A stretch of DNA of 64,000 nucleotides from AP-15 sp963750195. Lineage in GTDB: Bacteria > Pseudomonadota > Alphaproteobacteria > ATCC43930 > CGMCC-115725. Every line of letters starts with the position of its first letter. Position 1 is the stretch's first letter. The stretch is from positions 124,001-188,000 of the forward strand of contig CAVVPS010000018.1 of NCBI GenBank assembly GCA_963750195.1, in the 5' to 3' direction. Both the position numbers and the translations under genes were made by a program. A model generated the notes under the pieces. It did not search any database. It worked only from the letters and a program-made list of their open reading frames with translations, and was not told the DNA's origin. Below, one piece after another: positions 9,820-19,800 of the stretch.

Positions 9820-11067
9820 ATGGTAGCAACAGCCGCTATCCTCCATGCGGATTTGGACAGCTTCTATGCCTCGGTCGAGCAGCTGCTCGACCCGTCGTTG
9901 CGCGGCCGGCCGATTGCCGTGGGTGGCGGGGTTGTGCTTGCCGCTTCGTACGAAGCCAAGGCCTTCGGTGTCCGTAGCGGTATGCCCGGACGGCGGGCGC
10001 GCGAGCTCTGTCCGAAGCTGACTTTTGTCAGCGGCCATTTCGAGGACTATCAGCGGCTGGGCGACGCCGCCATCAAGGTCTTGGGTGATTACACGCCGCT
10101 CGTCGAGCGGATTTCCATCGACGAGGCTTTTGCCGACGTCGCGGGCTCCATCCATCTCTTTGGTCCGCCGGTAGACATCGCCAAAACAATCCGACGCCGC
10201 GTGCGGGAAGAGCTGGGACTGCCGATCTCGGTCGGCGTGGCGCGCACCAAGCACCTCGCAAAGATCGCCTCGCAAGTGGCTAAGCCGGATGGGCTGGTGG
10301 TCGTCGATCCTGAGACCGAGCTCGATTTCCTTCACGATTTGCCGGTCGAGCTGATGTGGGGAGTGGGCCCGGTCACCAAGGCGCGGTTGGCCGAGAAGGG
10401 CGTGTTGACCATTGGGCAGCTGGCGAAGTTTCCGCGAGGGTCGCTGGAGCCGCTGCTCGGCCAGGCAATAGGGCAGAAATTGGCGGCGTTGGCGTGGAAC
10501 CGTGACCCGCGGGAAATCAAGACGCATCGTCGCGCCCGATCGGCCGGAGCCCAGTCGGCGCTCGGCCAAAAGGCCGCTGCAGCGGCCGTTTTTCAACCCA
10601 CTTTGCGCCATCTTGCAGACCGGGTCGGCAGCCGGCTTCGGGCTAAATCCCGGCTCGGCCGCACGGTGTCGGTGCGCGTGCGGTTCGCCGATCTCCGCTC
10701 GGTCACCCGCTCTATCACATTGCCCGCGCCGATTTCGGCGACGGCAACCCTTGCCGAGATCGCCGAGGACCTCGTGCGGGACGCCCTGGCAGATCACCCT
10801 GACGAGCAGACCATCTCGCTGCTGGCGATCTCGGTGTCTAATCTTGAGGACCACTCGGCAGTGCAGCTGGAATTCCCGCTCGGGCTTGACGATGAGGAGC
10901 GCCGTCCCGGCGCCAAGAAAGGCATCGCGCGTTTGGTGGTCGACCGCGCTGTTGATAAGGTCCGCGACCGCTTCGGATGGGAGGCGATTGGTTACGCGTC
11001 GGTCGCATTAGGAGCTTCCCGCTTGGTGCCTGACGCATTCCGCGAGCTCGCCGAAAAGGAGCTATGA
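9820..11067 (+). CDS. dinB: DNA polymerase IV (Y-family)
   Basis: A 415-residue translesion polymerase. The N-terminal catalytic Asp is in LHADLDSFYASVEQ, the second acidic pair in SIDEAFAD, and the helix-hairpin-helix region includes MWGVGPVTKARLAEKGV. The little-finger domain follows with FADLRSVTRSITLPAP. All three expected parts are present and the length is normal. The C-terminus has a truncated clamp-binding type segment (QLEFPLGL). ATG at 9820 follows AACCGGAGGTGA. The SOS box just upstream makes damage induction likely. The gene sits between an IS110 remnant and a dioxygenase gene and is intact. Confidence 0.93.
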   Translation: MVATAAILHADLDSFYASVEQLLDPSLRGRPIAVGGGVVLAASYEAKAFGVRSGMPGRRARELCPKLTFVSGHFEDYQRLGDAAIKVLGDYTPLVERISIDEAFADVAGSIHLFGPPVDIAKTIRRRVREELGLPISVGVARTKHLAKIASQVAKPDGLVVVDPETELDFLHDLPVELMWGVGPVTKARLAEKGVLTIGQLAKFPRGSLEPLLGQAIGQKLAALAWNRDPREIKTHRRARSAGAQSALGQKAAAAAVFQPTLRHLADRVGSRLRAKSRLGRTVSVRVRFADLRSVTRSITLPAPISATATLAEIAEDLVRDALADHPDEQTISLLAISVSNLEDHSAVQLEFPLGLDDEERRPGAKKGIARLVVDRAVDKVRDRFGWEAIGYASVALGASRLVPDAFRELAEKEL

Positions 11068-11268
11068 CCAGCGCCGCAAACACTTGTGCGCCGGGTCTGC
11101 GATCACGGCCGGCCCTGGCGCAGGGGAGAGCGGGTAAACCGCCCTACAATGCGCTTGTCCACCGCACAGCTGGCCCATAAATTGCCCGACCGTTTGGCGG
11201 GAAAACGCGACGGGAGAACCGCCGCTGCCGAGCATGAGGCGACCCGGATGATGAGGGAGCCAAGAATA

Positions 11269-12354
11269 ATGAGTGCCATCCAACCGAACGGAATTACCAA
11301 AGACCTTGCGCCGCTGACGCCCCTGTACGGAACGCCGATTGATCACCCCGGCGCGTGGAAGGTGGCCGACTTCAAGACGCCGGCGGATTACACAATCGAG
11401 CTCGGCGCGATCCACTTGCGGGACATCGAGCGCGCCATGCGGCAGATAAAAGCGGCCGGCCTCGGCCTCGACGATCTTCGGCGCGAGCATTTCGACTTTC
11501 CGTCATTGCGGCGGGTCATCGACGAGATCCGACACGAAATCGAAGATGGACGCGGCTTCGTCGTGCTGCGGCGCCTGCCGGTCGAGGATTATTCAAAAGA
11601 CGAGATCGGCATGATCTTCTGGGGGATCGGTACATATCTCGGACGGGGGCTATCGCAGAGCGTGCTCGGCGACCGGCTTGGTCACGTCAAGGATTTCAGC
11701 CGTGAGGACCCGCTGGCGCGCGCCTACCGCAATAAGCAGGAGCTCTCGCCGCACACCAATTCGTGCGACCTGGTCGGGCTTGCCTGTCTGCGCGACGCGA
11801 GGTCGGGCGGCGTGTCGCGGCTGACCAGCGCGCTCACAGTCCACAATGTGATGCTCGATGAATATCCCGAGGCCCTCGATCGCCTCTACCGCGGCTATGT
11901 CTTCCACCGGCGCGGCGAGGAGAAGCCGGGCGATCTGCCGCATACGCCTTATCGGGTGCCGGTCTACTCCAATACCGAGGGCAAGGTCTCGGCACGCTAC
12001 GTCCGCACCGATGCCGAGGCCGGCGAGGCGGCCGCCGGACACAAGATGGGCGAGGCCGAGCTCGCGGTTCTCGACCGCTTCGAGGAGGTCACCAAGCGGC
12101 CCGAGCTGATGCTGGAGTTCACCTTGCAGCCCGGCGAGATATATTTCATCAACAACTACACGATCCTGCATGCGCGCAGCGCGTTCGACGACGGCGATGC
12201 CGAGGAGGACCGGCGGCGGCACCTGCTGCGCCTCTGGCTCGAAATCCCGCAGATGCGGCCCGTCCATCCGCACATCCGGAGCGGAGGCATCGAGGCGGTG
12301 CCCGGTCGAACTCCCTCGTACGATTGGAGCAGACTGGCCAGCAACCGCAACTAA
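11269..12354 (+). CDS. TauD/TfdA-family Fe(II)/2-oxoglutarate dioxygenase
   Basis: A 361-residue enzyme of the TauD/TfdA superfamily, which hydroxylates or cleaves small substrates using Fe(II), 2-oxoglutarate and oxygen. The facial triad is visible: PHTNSCDLVGL supplies His and Asp at about residues 163-168, and NNYTILHARSAFDD supplies the distal His. RRRHLLRLWLE contains the Arg that binds 2-oxoglutarate. The frame is open upstream, but ATG 11269 has GGGAG with 8-nt spacing and matches the family's N-terminal extent. Neighbours give no clue to the substrate. Confidence 0.88.
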   Translation: MSAIQPNGITKDLAPLTPLYGTPIDHPGAWKVADFKTPADYTIELGAIHLRDIERAMRQIKAAGLGLDDLRREHFDFPSLRRVIDEIRHEIEDGRGFVVLRRLPVEDYSKDEIGMIFWGIGTYLGRGLSQSVLGDRLGHVKDFSREDPLARAYRNKQELSPHTNSCDLVGLACLRDARSGGVSRLTSALTVHNVMLDEYPEALDRLYRGYVFHRRGEEKPGDLPHTPYRVPVYSNTEGKVSARYVRTDAEAGEAAAGHKMGEAELAVLDRFEEVTKRPELMLEFTLQPGEIYFINNYTILHARSAFDDGDAEEDRRRHLLRLWLEIPQMRPVHPHIRSGGIEAVPGRTPSYDWSRLASNRN

Positions 12355-12570
12355 GAGCCTGAACCGAAATAAATCGTAAGATTATTCGTCATTCCCGCGA
12401 AAGCGGAATTCAGCACCCCAGCACCTGCCCTAGACTAAGCCGTTCGAGCCGACCTCGTCCAATGGCAGAATCGGGGCATGAAGAGCAGCTGCCGCCGAGA
12501 AGGCTGAGGGTCTGTGCGGGTCGGACTCCAGCCGTAGCCGCCGGGTACCAAGCGTCAGGTTTTGACCACT
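12355..12570. repeat. REP-like hairpin plus first copy of a dispersed 50-bp repeat
   Basis: A REP-like hairpin (CCGC-GAAA-GCGG, 12395-12406) lies inside the sequence often seen as CATTCCCGCGAAAGCGG in such genomes. From 12461 to 12510 is a segment that returns at 22724-22774 in the same orientation, with 42 of 51 aligned positions equal by eye. The best-kept parts are CATGA, CCGCCGA and AAGGCTGAGGG. Confidence 0.6.
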
Positions 12571-12893
12571 CTGTGCCGCGAAACACGACGGGGGCGTCGA
12601 CCACCTTCACTCCCTGACCTGACGGCAGCACCATGAGCGGCTTGATGTCCAACTCTGCCAAGTGTCCTTCAATGTGCATGCGAGGTGCGACACACGGACC
12701 AGGGTATCCGCAAGCGCCTCGAGGTCCGCCGCTGGCCGTCCGCGAAAGCCGTGGAGCAACCGGCCTCCTTTGACCTCGGCGATCATAGCCTGTGCTTCCG
12801 AGCGCGTGATCGGGCAGCGTCGCAGGGCCACATCGTTGTAGACCTCGACCATCACGTCGCCACTACCGAACAGGAGCACGGGGCCGCGGTCGG
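12571..12893 (-). pseudogene. NDP-forming acyl-CoA synthetase, ATP-grasp domain fragment
   Basis: The minus strand reads VLLFGSGDVMVEVYNDVALRRCPITRSEA and, after a frame change, HLAELDIKPLMVLPSGQGVKVVDAPVVF. These are consecutive parts of the C-terminal ATP-grasp domain of ADP-forming acetate/acyl-CoA ligases. In normal homologues the first phrase includes the Glu and Asp metal ligands. The CoA-binding N-terminal domains are absent and the two halves are in different frames. This is a decayed remnant fused to the recombinase fragment next to it. Confidence 0.65.
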
Positions 12894-12902
12894 TGACCGA
12901 CC

Positions 12903-13045
12903 TGCTTTCACCAGGCTGAGCGCGGCGGCAATTCCATCCTTGGTCCGCTCGGCGATCAGGTGCCGGCCTCGGTCAGCCGCATGGTCTGGCCGACGACGTC
13001 CTGATCGCTAGTCGACACCCGCGCATAGCCGAGAATGGCGCCCAT
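12903..13045 (-). pseudogene. tnpR: Tn3-type resolvase (serine recombinase) with internal deletion
   Basis: From ATG 13045 the minus strand reads MGAILGYARVSTSDQDVVGQ and then TMRLTEAGT, the N-terminus of serine recombinases with the catalytic Ser in ARVST. This joins directly, in another frame, to LIAERTKDGIAAALS, which is the helix after the catalytic domain in the same family (usually RLIAERTKDGIAAARAKG). About 80-100 residues between the two are missing and the DNA-binding domain is gone. This is a non-functional remnant of a Tn3-type element. Confidence 0.7.
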
Positions 13046-13139
13046 GGCGTCTCGCAAACGACCGTTCTGTGGACGGGCCGCGGATGTGGCTCCCGACCGC
13101 GGCTATTCCGTCCACAAAATACATCCCTTAAACCCGCGG

Positions 13140-13171
13140 TGTCCACAATCCTGATAGACATTTTCGGGACA
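13140..13171. promoter_or_regulatory. Possible res-type recombination site
   Basis: The segment begins TGTCC and ends GGGACA, an imperfect inverted pair with 32-bp overall length, lying upstream of the resolvase start and just before a divergent ATG. Tn3-type res subsites have this kind of TGTC...GACA ending and this position between tnpR and tnpA. The assignment rests on layout and ends only. Confidence 0.4.
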
Positions 13172-13185
13172 AGAGAGGACCTATC

Positions 13186-13251
13186 ATGGCGCGCCGACCG
13201 CTGCTCGCGGACATTCAGCCCAACGCGTCGCCGACGGCTTCGCGCCCGTAA
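13186..13251 (+). pseudogene. Possible tnpA (Tn3-family transposase) start fragment
   Basis: A 21-codon frame starting MARRPLLADIQ and ending at TAA 13249. Tn3-family transposases often begin with a similar basic-then-LLT(D/E) phrase, and this frame lies divergent from the resolvase remnant across the res-like site, which is the standard tnpA position. The similarity is only about ten residues long, so this is tentative. Confidence 0.3.
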
Positions 13252-13494
13252 TCGCCGTCTCAGTCGGGGGCGCCAATTTCAAAAGCGGACATCTCCCCCG
13301 CTATTAATGGTCGATATTTCGTTGATATGTACGGATTTTTTCCGACGCTCCCGAGCATCTCGGCAATCCTCGCGCTGTTCCTGATTGCTGCCGTTCAGCA
13401 AGATGGTGCGCGGGGGTGCACGGCGCATACCGCGCGGCCGCGTTCGCGCACGTCGCGACCGAGCGGCGCGATCCGGCGCTCGGCGCGGAGCAGG
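13252..13494. other. Spacer between the Tn3-type relic and the nucleotidyltransferase gene
   Basis: No gene is supported. I looked for a HEPN-domain partner in either direction from the nucleotidyltransferase gene and did not find one here. Confidence 0.4.
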
Positions 13495-13821
13495 CTACCC
13501 GTCCCGCCGGTAGATCACCTGCCCGGTTTCCAGAATCGAGGCGAGGAAGGGTGAGCCCAAGCGCGCGGCGCCGTCGCGGTCGGCTGGCGTGCAAAGGACG
13601 ACATCGACCGGGGGAAAACAATCGGCGGAGAGTTGTCGGGCGCGGCGCTGGTGGGCGTCGGCTGACCGTCCGCCGAGCGGAGCGACCACCAGCAGATCGA
13701 CATCGCTGCCCGCGTGCTGTGTGCCCTTCGCGAACGACCCGAACAGCCGGATCTCCTCCGGTGCGAAGGCGGCGATCAGCCGCTCGACCGTCCGTTGTAC
13801 AAGCGGCGGCAAGGTCTGCAT
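13495..13821 (-). CDS. MNT-type nucleotidyltransferase domain protein
   Basis: A 108-residue minimal nucleotidyltransferase. The core is RLFGSFAKGTQHAGSDVDLLVV, giving the GSxxxG...SDxD signature with both metal-binding Asp residues. Proteins of this size usually act as antitoxins that AMPylate a HEPN toxin, or as general small-molecule nucleotidyltransferases. No HEPN gene is visible beside it. Instead its ATG (13821) begins one base after the stop codon of the 8.7-kb Tc-toxin-like gene on the same strand, so the two are almost certainly co-transcribed and may be translationally coupled. A third Asp/Asp-like residue is present in PVDVVLCT. Function here is open. Confidence 0.8.
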   Translation of the reverse strand: MQTLPPLVQRTVERLIAAFAPEEIRLFGSFAKGTQHAGSDVDLLVVAPLGGRSADAHQRRARQLSADCFPPVDVVLCTPADRDGAARLGSPFLASILETGQVIYRRDG

Positions 13822-13822
13822 C

Positions 13823-16800
13823 TCAGGCCGCCGTATAGTTGACGATCAGGATTACGTCGCCGACTGCGTTCCTCGACAGGGAGTGGAAGTCGGCCGCTGT
13901 CTGCTGACGCAGCTTGAACGACCAGGTACCGAGCGGAGTGCCGGCGGGCGTTGGAATCGTCGCCGCCCAGACATAGGGCTCAGTCCCGCCGCCCACCGCC
14001 GCCATCACGACATCGGCTCCCGGCAGCGGCGCTTGCGGCTCGACCACCAGCGACGTCGCGTTCCAGCTTAGTGCGAGCACCGTCAGGCTGGTGACCGAGA
14101 TCGTCTTGCCGCGCGTCCAGGCGGGGAACTTCGCCGGCGCGATCGACAACGTCAGCACCTGATCGCCGCCGGCGGCAGGCGCGAAGAAAGCCGCCCAGGG
14201 CGCGAGCGGATACGGATTGGCCGCGCTCGCCGCCGGGGCGGAGAAGTCGTTTTGTGCGCTGAACACCTTGGCGCCCGCCGCCGGCATCAGCGCGGCGTTG
14301 TTGGCCAGCGCGGCCGCCTTTAATGCGCCGCCACCGTCGAGCGCGGTGTAGTAGAAATGCAGCACCACGTCCCCGACCGTCGTGAGGTCAATCTCGTTGG
14401 ACGCTTCCGTCATTTCGAAAGTCCAACTGCTGATGGCGCCCGTGCCCTCGAACGGCAGATAGCGGGGATCGGTGATCTGATAATGGATCTGGTTCTCGAA
14501 CAGGCCGGGATCGTCCTGGGCGTTGCCCATCACGATCTTCTGCGGCACAGCGCCATAGGTGTAGACGAACCGCGGATCGGCGCCGACCGGCGCTTCCGCA
14601 TAGCCCGCGCCGAGATCGGTGGCGGTGCGGACCTTGTTGGCCGTCATGGTCAGGCTGGCCTTTACGTTGTCGAACTTGCCCGCGCCCGGATAGACGACCG
14701 AAACGCTTACCCGCACGAGATGCCGGTCGTAATGGCCGGGGTAATCGTTGTCGTACAGCAACTCCGGCACATCGAACGTGCAGCTTCCGGTGGCGAGCAG
14801 CGTCTGGAACGCTGCTGGGTTGAGCGTATTCAGCGAGATGAACCGGCTCATTTCATAACGGCGCGGGTTCTGGTCGAGATAGGCCGACTGGAGGCGGCGC
14901 AGATCGGCGTGGAGCGCCACGGCGGCGAGCAGGCCCTTATGCAGATTGTCCCAATAGCCGAAGCCGATGAACGACGTGCCCTGCTCGCCGAGTTCGTACT
15001 GGTAGCAAGCCTCGACCTGCTTGCATAATTTGTAGGCGAGCTGGTACGCCTGGAAATAGGTCGCGGCGAGTTGGCCCGCCATCCAGTCGTACAGTGCCTG
15101 GTTGGTGAACTTGCCAGTCAGGAAATCGATCTGTGTCTGTTGCAGTGTCTCCTGCTGCAGATGGTTTGCCTGCTTCTGTTGGGCGATCTGCAAGGCGATC
15201 TGCGCGCCTTGGATCCTCGCGTTGATTTCGTCGATGGTATGCCGAGTCTCGGCTGCGGTCTCGTTCCAGATATCCTGACGGCGGTGATAAGCGCCTTGAC
15301 GGCGCGCCCGGGCCGCCGCCTTTTCCAGTGCGCGCGCCACCGCCTTGCCGAGATTGGCCCCGGCGGAGGAACTGTCGTGCGCGTTCTTCCCGCCCTCGGC
15401 CGCGTTGGCGGTTGGCGAGCCGCCGAACCCGGCGGCCCCGAACATGAAGTCCGGAATTATCGCGCCGATCGCGGCGATGCCGAATCCGGTGGCGACGATG
15501 GCGTAATTGGCGATGAACAACTGGCTGATCTGGTCGTCGGTATTTTCGCCGTCGTTCATGAACGGCTGTGTGGTGTTGAACGTGAGTTTCTGCTGTGCCG
15601 CCGCGAGCGAAGCGGTCAGCGCATCAATCGCATCTTGCGCGTGCGTGATCTCGAGAGTGAAAATCTGGTCGGCGGCCTGGAGAAGCTGCAGTTGGTTCGT
15701 CGCAAGCAGCACGGCAAGCTGATCGGCGTCGCTCTTTTCCAGCGCCGTCAGCAGCAGCGCGGCGTAAGCGCGCACCGCATTCACATAGTCCGATGCGATC
15801 GGATAAAGCGAGGTGAAGCGATAGTTCGGCAGCGCGACCGACAACCCGCCCAGCACGCTGCTCAGGTCTGCGCCGGCCGCTTGCGCGGCGACCAGCAAGC
15901 CCGGATCGATCGGCGCATCGAACAGCGCGAGCGTCAGCGGCTGGCCGCCGATCGTCTGACAGTGCCGCAATTTGTGGAGCCGGTCGGAAACCGTGCTCCA
16001 GTAACCGAGCAGCGTCGCGTTGGGCGGAATCTTAAAATAGAAGGTGTGCGCCATCGGCATCCCGCCGCCCGATCCGCCGCCCGATCCGCCGCCGCCGGAG
16101 CCGCCGATCACGTTCTCGATTTCGACCATCGCGTTTGCGAACGCGTCGAGCTTCGGCTCCAGTTGGTCGTATGATTCATCGGCGCGTGCGGGCGGCGTGA
16201 CTGCCGCCGGCGCCGGACCGAGGATCTCCGACGCCGTGACGTAGATCAGGGTCGCCTCGCTGAGCGCTTCGCGCGACTGCGTCGCGAACAGGTTGTCGGC
16301 CCAGGCGATCAGGTTGTCCAAGTAGGACATCACCGTGCGCTTCATGTAGGCGACCGGCCGCTGATCGGCGAGCACAAACGGATTGAACGGATCGTTCCGC
16401 CAGGACGTGATCTCGGCCACCGCGGTCGGATCACCGTTGTTCACGGCGAGCAGCAGATTGTTGATGCGCTGCGCGAGAATGGCGGGCGCGGTCAGCGTCG
16501 AGAACGGCTTTGGAATCCAGAAACGCTGCGGCACCGGATCGGTGCCCTGCAGTGTCGGGTCGAATATGTAACGATACCAGGTTTCCGCGTCCTCGAACTG
16601 TAGATTCGCGCTGAGCAGTCCGGCGACGTAGAGCGGGATGTGGAAGAACAGCTCCCAGTTATAGACGGAGTAGGAAGCGCTGTAGCCGAAGTCAAGGAAC
16701 TCCCGGTCCGCACCTGTTACGTCGTCGTGGTCCCACCAGACCGGCGGCACATTGGGCGTATAGGTGGTGCCGAAGCTGAAGACGTCGGCGCCGCTGGGGT

Positions 16801-19800
16801 CGATCTGGTCGGGGTTGAGCTGCAGGTTGCGATCGTAGAGCAGCGGGAAGCCACCCCCGGCGAGCTGGTTCCAGAACAGCCCGGTGAACGGGTGATAGAA
16901 TCGATGGAACACATAGCGGACCTGGAACGGCACGTCGTTCGGGTACGATGGCGGCGAAGGCGACCACCAGCTTCCGGTCCAGTACACGCGCTGGCTTTCG
17001 ACGAAATAGGCGCGGCGGTTGTCCTGATAGAAGAAATAGGTCGTGGGATCGAACGTGAGGTCGGTATCCGGGCCGACCGCGCGGTACGGCACTGAAGCCT
17101 TATTGAGCAGCGGCACGACATTCTGTTCGAGTGCGCTGATCGAGGTGAACGTGAGCGACAAGGTCTGATTGGCTGGCCCGGACGGATTAGCCGGCTGCGT
17201 CATCAGTGCGCCGTCCTGTGGGTTCAGGTTCGGTTCGCCGGTCAGGTCGGGATCGGGTGCCGTGAGCGGCAGCAGCGGCAGCGCGTCGGGGCCGTAATTC
17301 GCTTGCGCGTATGCCAGCAGACCGACCGTCGTCGTACCGTTGAACACCGGCACCGAATTGTTCAGTTCGAGATCGTTGAACCGGCCGTCGTACACCGCGC
17401 GGCCCAGGTGCAGCGCCCTCCCCAACTCGAAATCGATCCAGCCTCCCTGCGCGTTGCCGCCGGCCTGGTAGTCGCCCAGCCGAAACACGTCCACGAGCAG
17501 GCTGCTGCCGTAGCCAGAAGCGGCCGTCGTCTGGACCTTGACGCTGTAAAGCGATTCGAAGGTCGCCGGGTCGTTGGTGGTCGTCTCGCCGATATTGGGG
17601 AAAAAGACCGGCCAATCGGATGCCAGAATCACCTTGTCGAACAGCGTTCCCTTTGCCCCTGTCACCGGCGCCCAGGCGCCGTTGCGGAACATGCTGGCGG
17701 AAACGCCGAGTGCCACGTATTTCGCGACCTGATTGGGCGTGGATGACGATTGCTGCGCTGGCGGCAAGGTCTGCGTGGGATCGTTCTTGACCTTCACGAT
17801 CAGCCAGAACAGGCAGAGCCGGCCGCGGAACACCGCGGGCACCACTTGCCGCGCCTTGATGTCGAGCTGGATTATCGCCCAGCCAGTCCAGGCCAAATTG
17901 ATGTAGCTGCGCAGATAGAAGGTCGGCGGATCGGATGGCGCACGCGCCACGACGTGAATCGTGCCGGTCTTGGGATCGGTGCAGGTGCCGGTGACGACGA
18001 GATGCGCCAGACCGTCGAGCGCCGTTATGTAATCGAGCACGGTCGTTTCCAGGTAGTCCGCCGTACTCTCGCCCTGCCGGACTACCTGCTCGAACTTTTG
18101 ATAGATCTCCGTCCGGTTCGGACGCTGCGATTCGATCAACCAGTTTTCGGGGTAGAGGAACACCTCGCGGTTCGCTTCCCAGATGCGATACCGCTTCATC
18201 CATTCCCACTGGCTCCAGGTGTCGTCCGCATTGAGGTCGACGACGACCTTCGGCGCCTCGAGGTTCATCAAACAGCGTTCGACAAAGATCTGCACCGCAA
18301 TGTACGCCTGCACGATGCGCGACGTCACCTGGCAGGACGTCATCTGCGTATCGATCAGAAAGTGATCGAACAGCCCGTTGCTGTCGCCGTAGATCAGGTT
18401 TCCGCCGCCGTCGCGCTGGCCAATCAGATAGTCGGACAAGGCGGCCGCACGCCGCTCGCGCAGCGGGTTCGTGAGCGTGGGCGCGAACGTAAGCCAGGCG
18501 TTGCTGTCCGGATATTTCGCCTTCAGCACGGCCAACGCGGAGGCGGCCGCCGTCTCGGCGCTCGGTTCGTCGGCAGGCGTCGCACCCCAGCCGACAAGCT
18601 GCGCGCCGCTGGCCAGCATCGTCGTCGCCATTGCCTCCAGCACACGCAGGGCATCATAGGCGGCGGGCTGCGTATAGTCGGCAGCGGTCAGCCCGAGCGC
18701 GCCGTCGAAGCCGACGATGTCTGCTAGCGGCCAGCCGGAGATTGTGGCGAGGCCGGCCTGCGCCTGCGCCGTCGTCAGTGTACCGCCGCTCACGCCGCCG
18801 ATCACGTCGAACAGGGTCTGAATCGCCGAAGCGGGCGGTGCGGCGACAAACAGGCGCTTCAGCTTCACCGCGAGCAGCATCGTCTGTGTGGGCCCGAGCG
18901 CCAGCGCGGCCTGCGCCGCCGTCACCGGCAGTTGGGTGAAATCGAGCCCGCCATAGGCGGCGGCATTCGCCATCAGCCATTGCAACTCGTTCGCAACCAG
19001 CTTCAGCGTGCGCGCGATCACCGCTACCTTGTCGAACAAGGTGACGGCCAGGAACTGGTTAGGGAACGCCGCCTGCGTGACCGCCGGCGGCGCCGTTAGG
19101 GGCGCGAATGCCGGATCCTCCAGCACCGCGAGCGGCGTCTGGCCCGTGCCGGGCACAGTCAGCGTCTTGAGAATGAGCGCGGTCACGTCATTGGCGAGCG
19201 CTGCCGCACCGGTCGGATGCGCGCTCGCCGCGACGGCGGCGATCACACTGCCGTCGGTGTTCACCCCGGCGGCGGTGACCACTGCGGCTTGCACCGCTTG
19301 CAGCGCGGCGGTGATCTGCGCGGTCGTCATCTGCGTCGTCGTTGTCCACGGCGGCGGCGTCAGGATGTAAGTCAGCGCATCGATCGAGAACCCCGGCTGC
19401 TGCACCGACGCCGCTTTCGATAGGAAGCTCAGCGTCGCCGCCGGACCGGCGAACAGCGGTGCGAGCGCGGCGGTGGCGTTGGCGGCGGTCGGATCGAGCA
19501 ACTGCGCGACGGCGATAAGCTGCGAGATCGACAGCTTAGCCACGGTCGCGAGCGTCGCGACGCGGTAGACCAGGCTCAGATTGTCGAGCGTGAGCGTGTT
19601 GTCGGTCAGCCCGAACAGCGTCGCTGCGTCGGCCGCCGAGACATTCAGCGCCGCCTGGATCGCCGGCAGATGGTGAGCGAGCATCGGATCGGCGATCGCG
19701 CCTCCTGTCGGCAGCGCGGCGAGATCGGCGTCCGGCGCGGTCGCCGTGACCGCCGGGTTCAGGAACACACGCGCGTAGAAGGAGGTCGTCGTCGTTCCAT

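Noticed and set aside
9738..10854. Long minus-strand open frame covering dinB
   Set aside because: Only its last 95 codons (the IS110 tail) look like protein; the rest is the antisense of dinB.
13304..13621. Possible HEPN partner for the nucleotidyltransferase
   Set aside because: The minus-strand frame lacks the RxxxxH motif and overlaps the nucleotidyltransferase gene in another phase.
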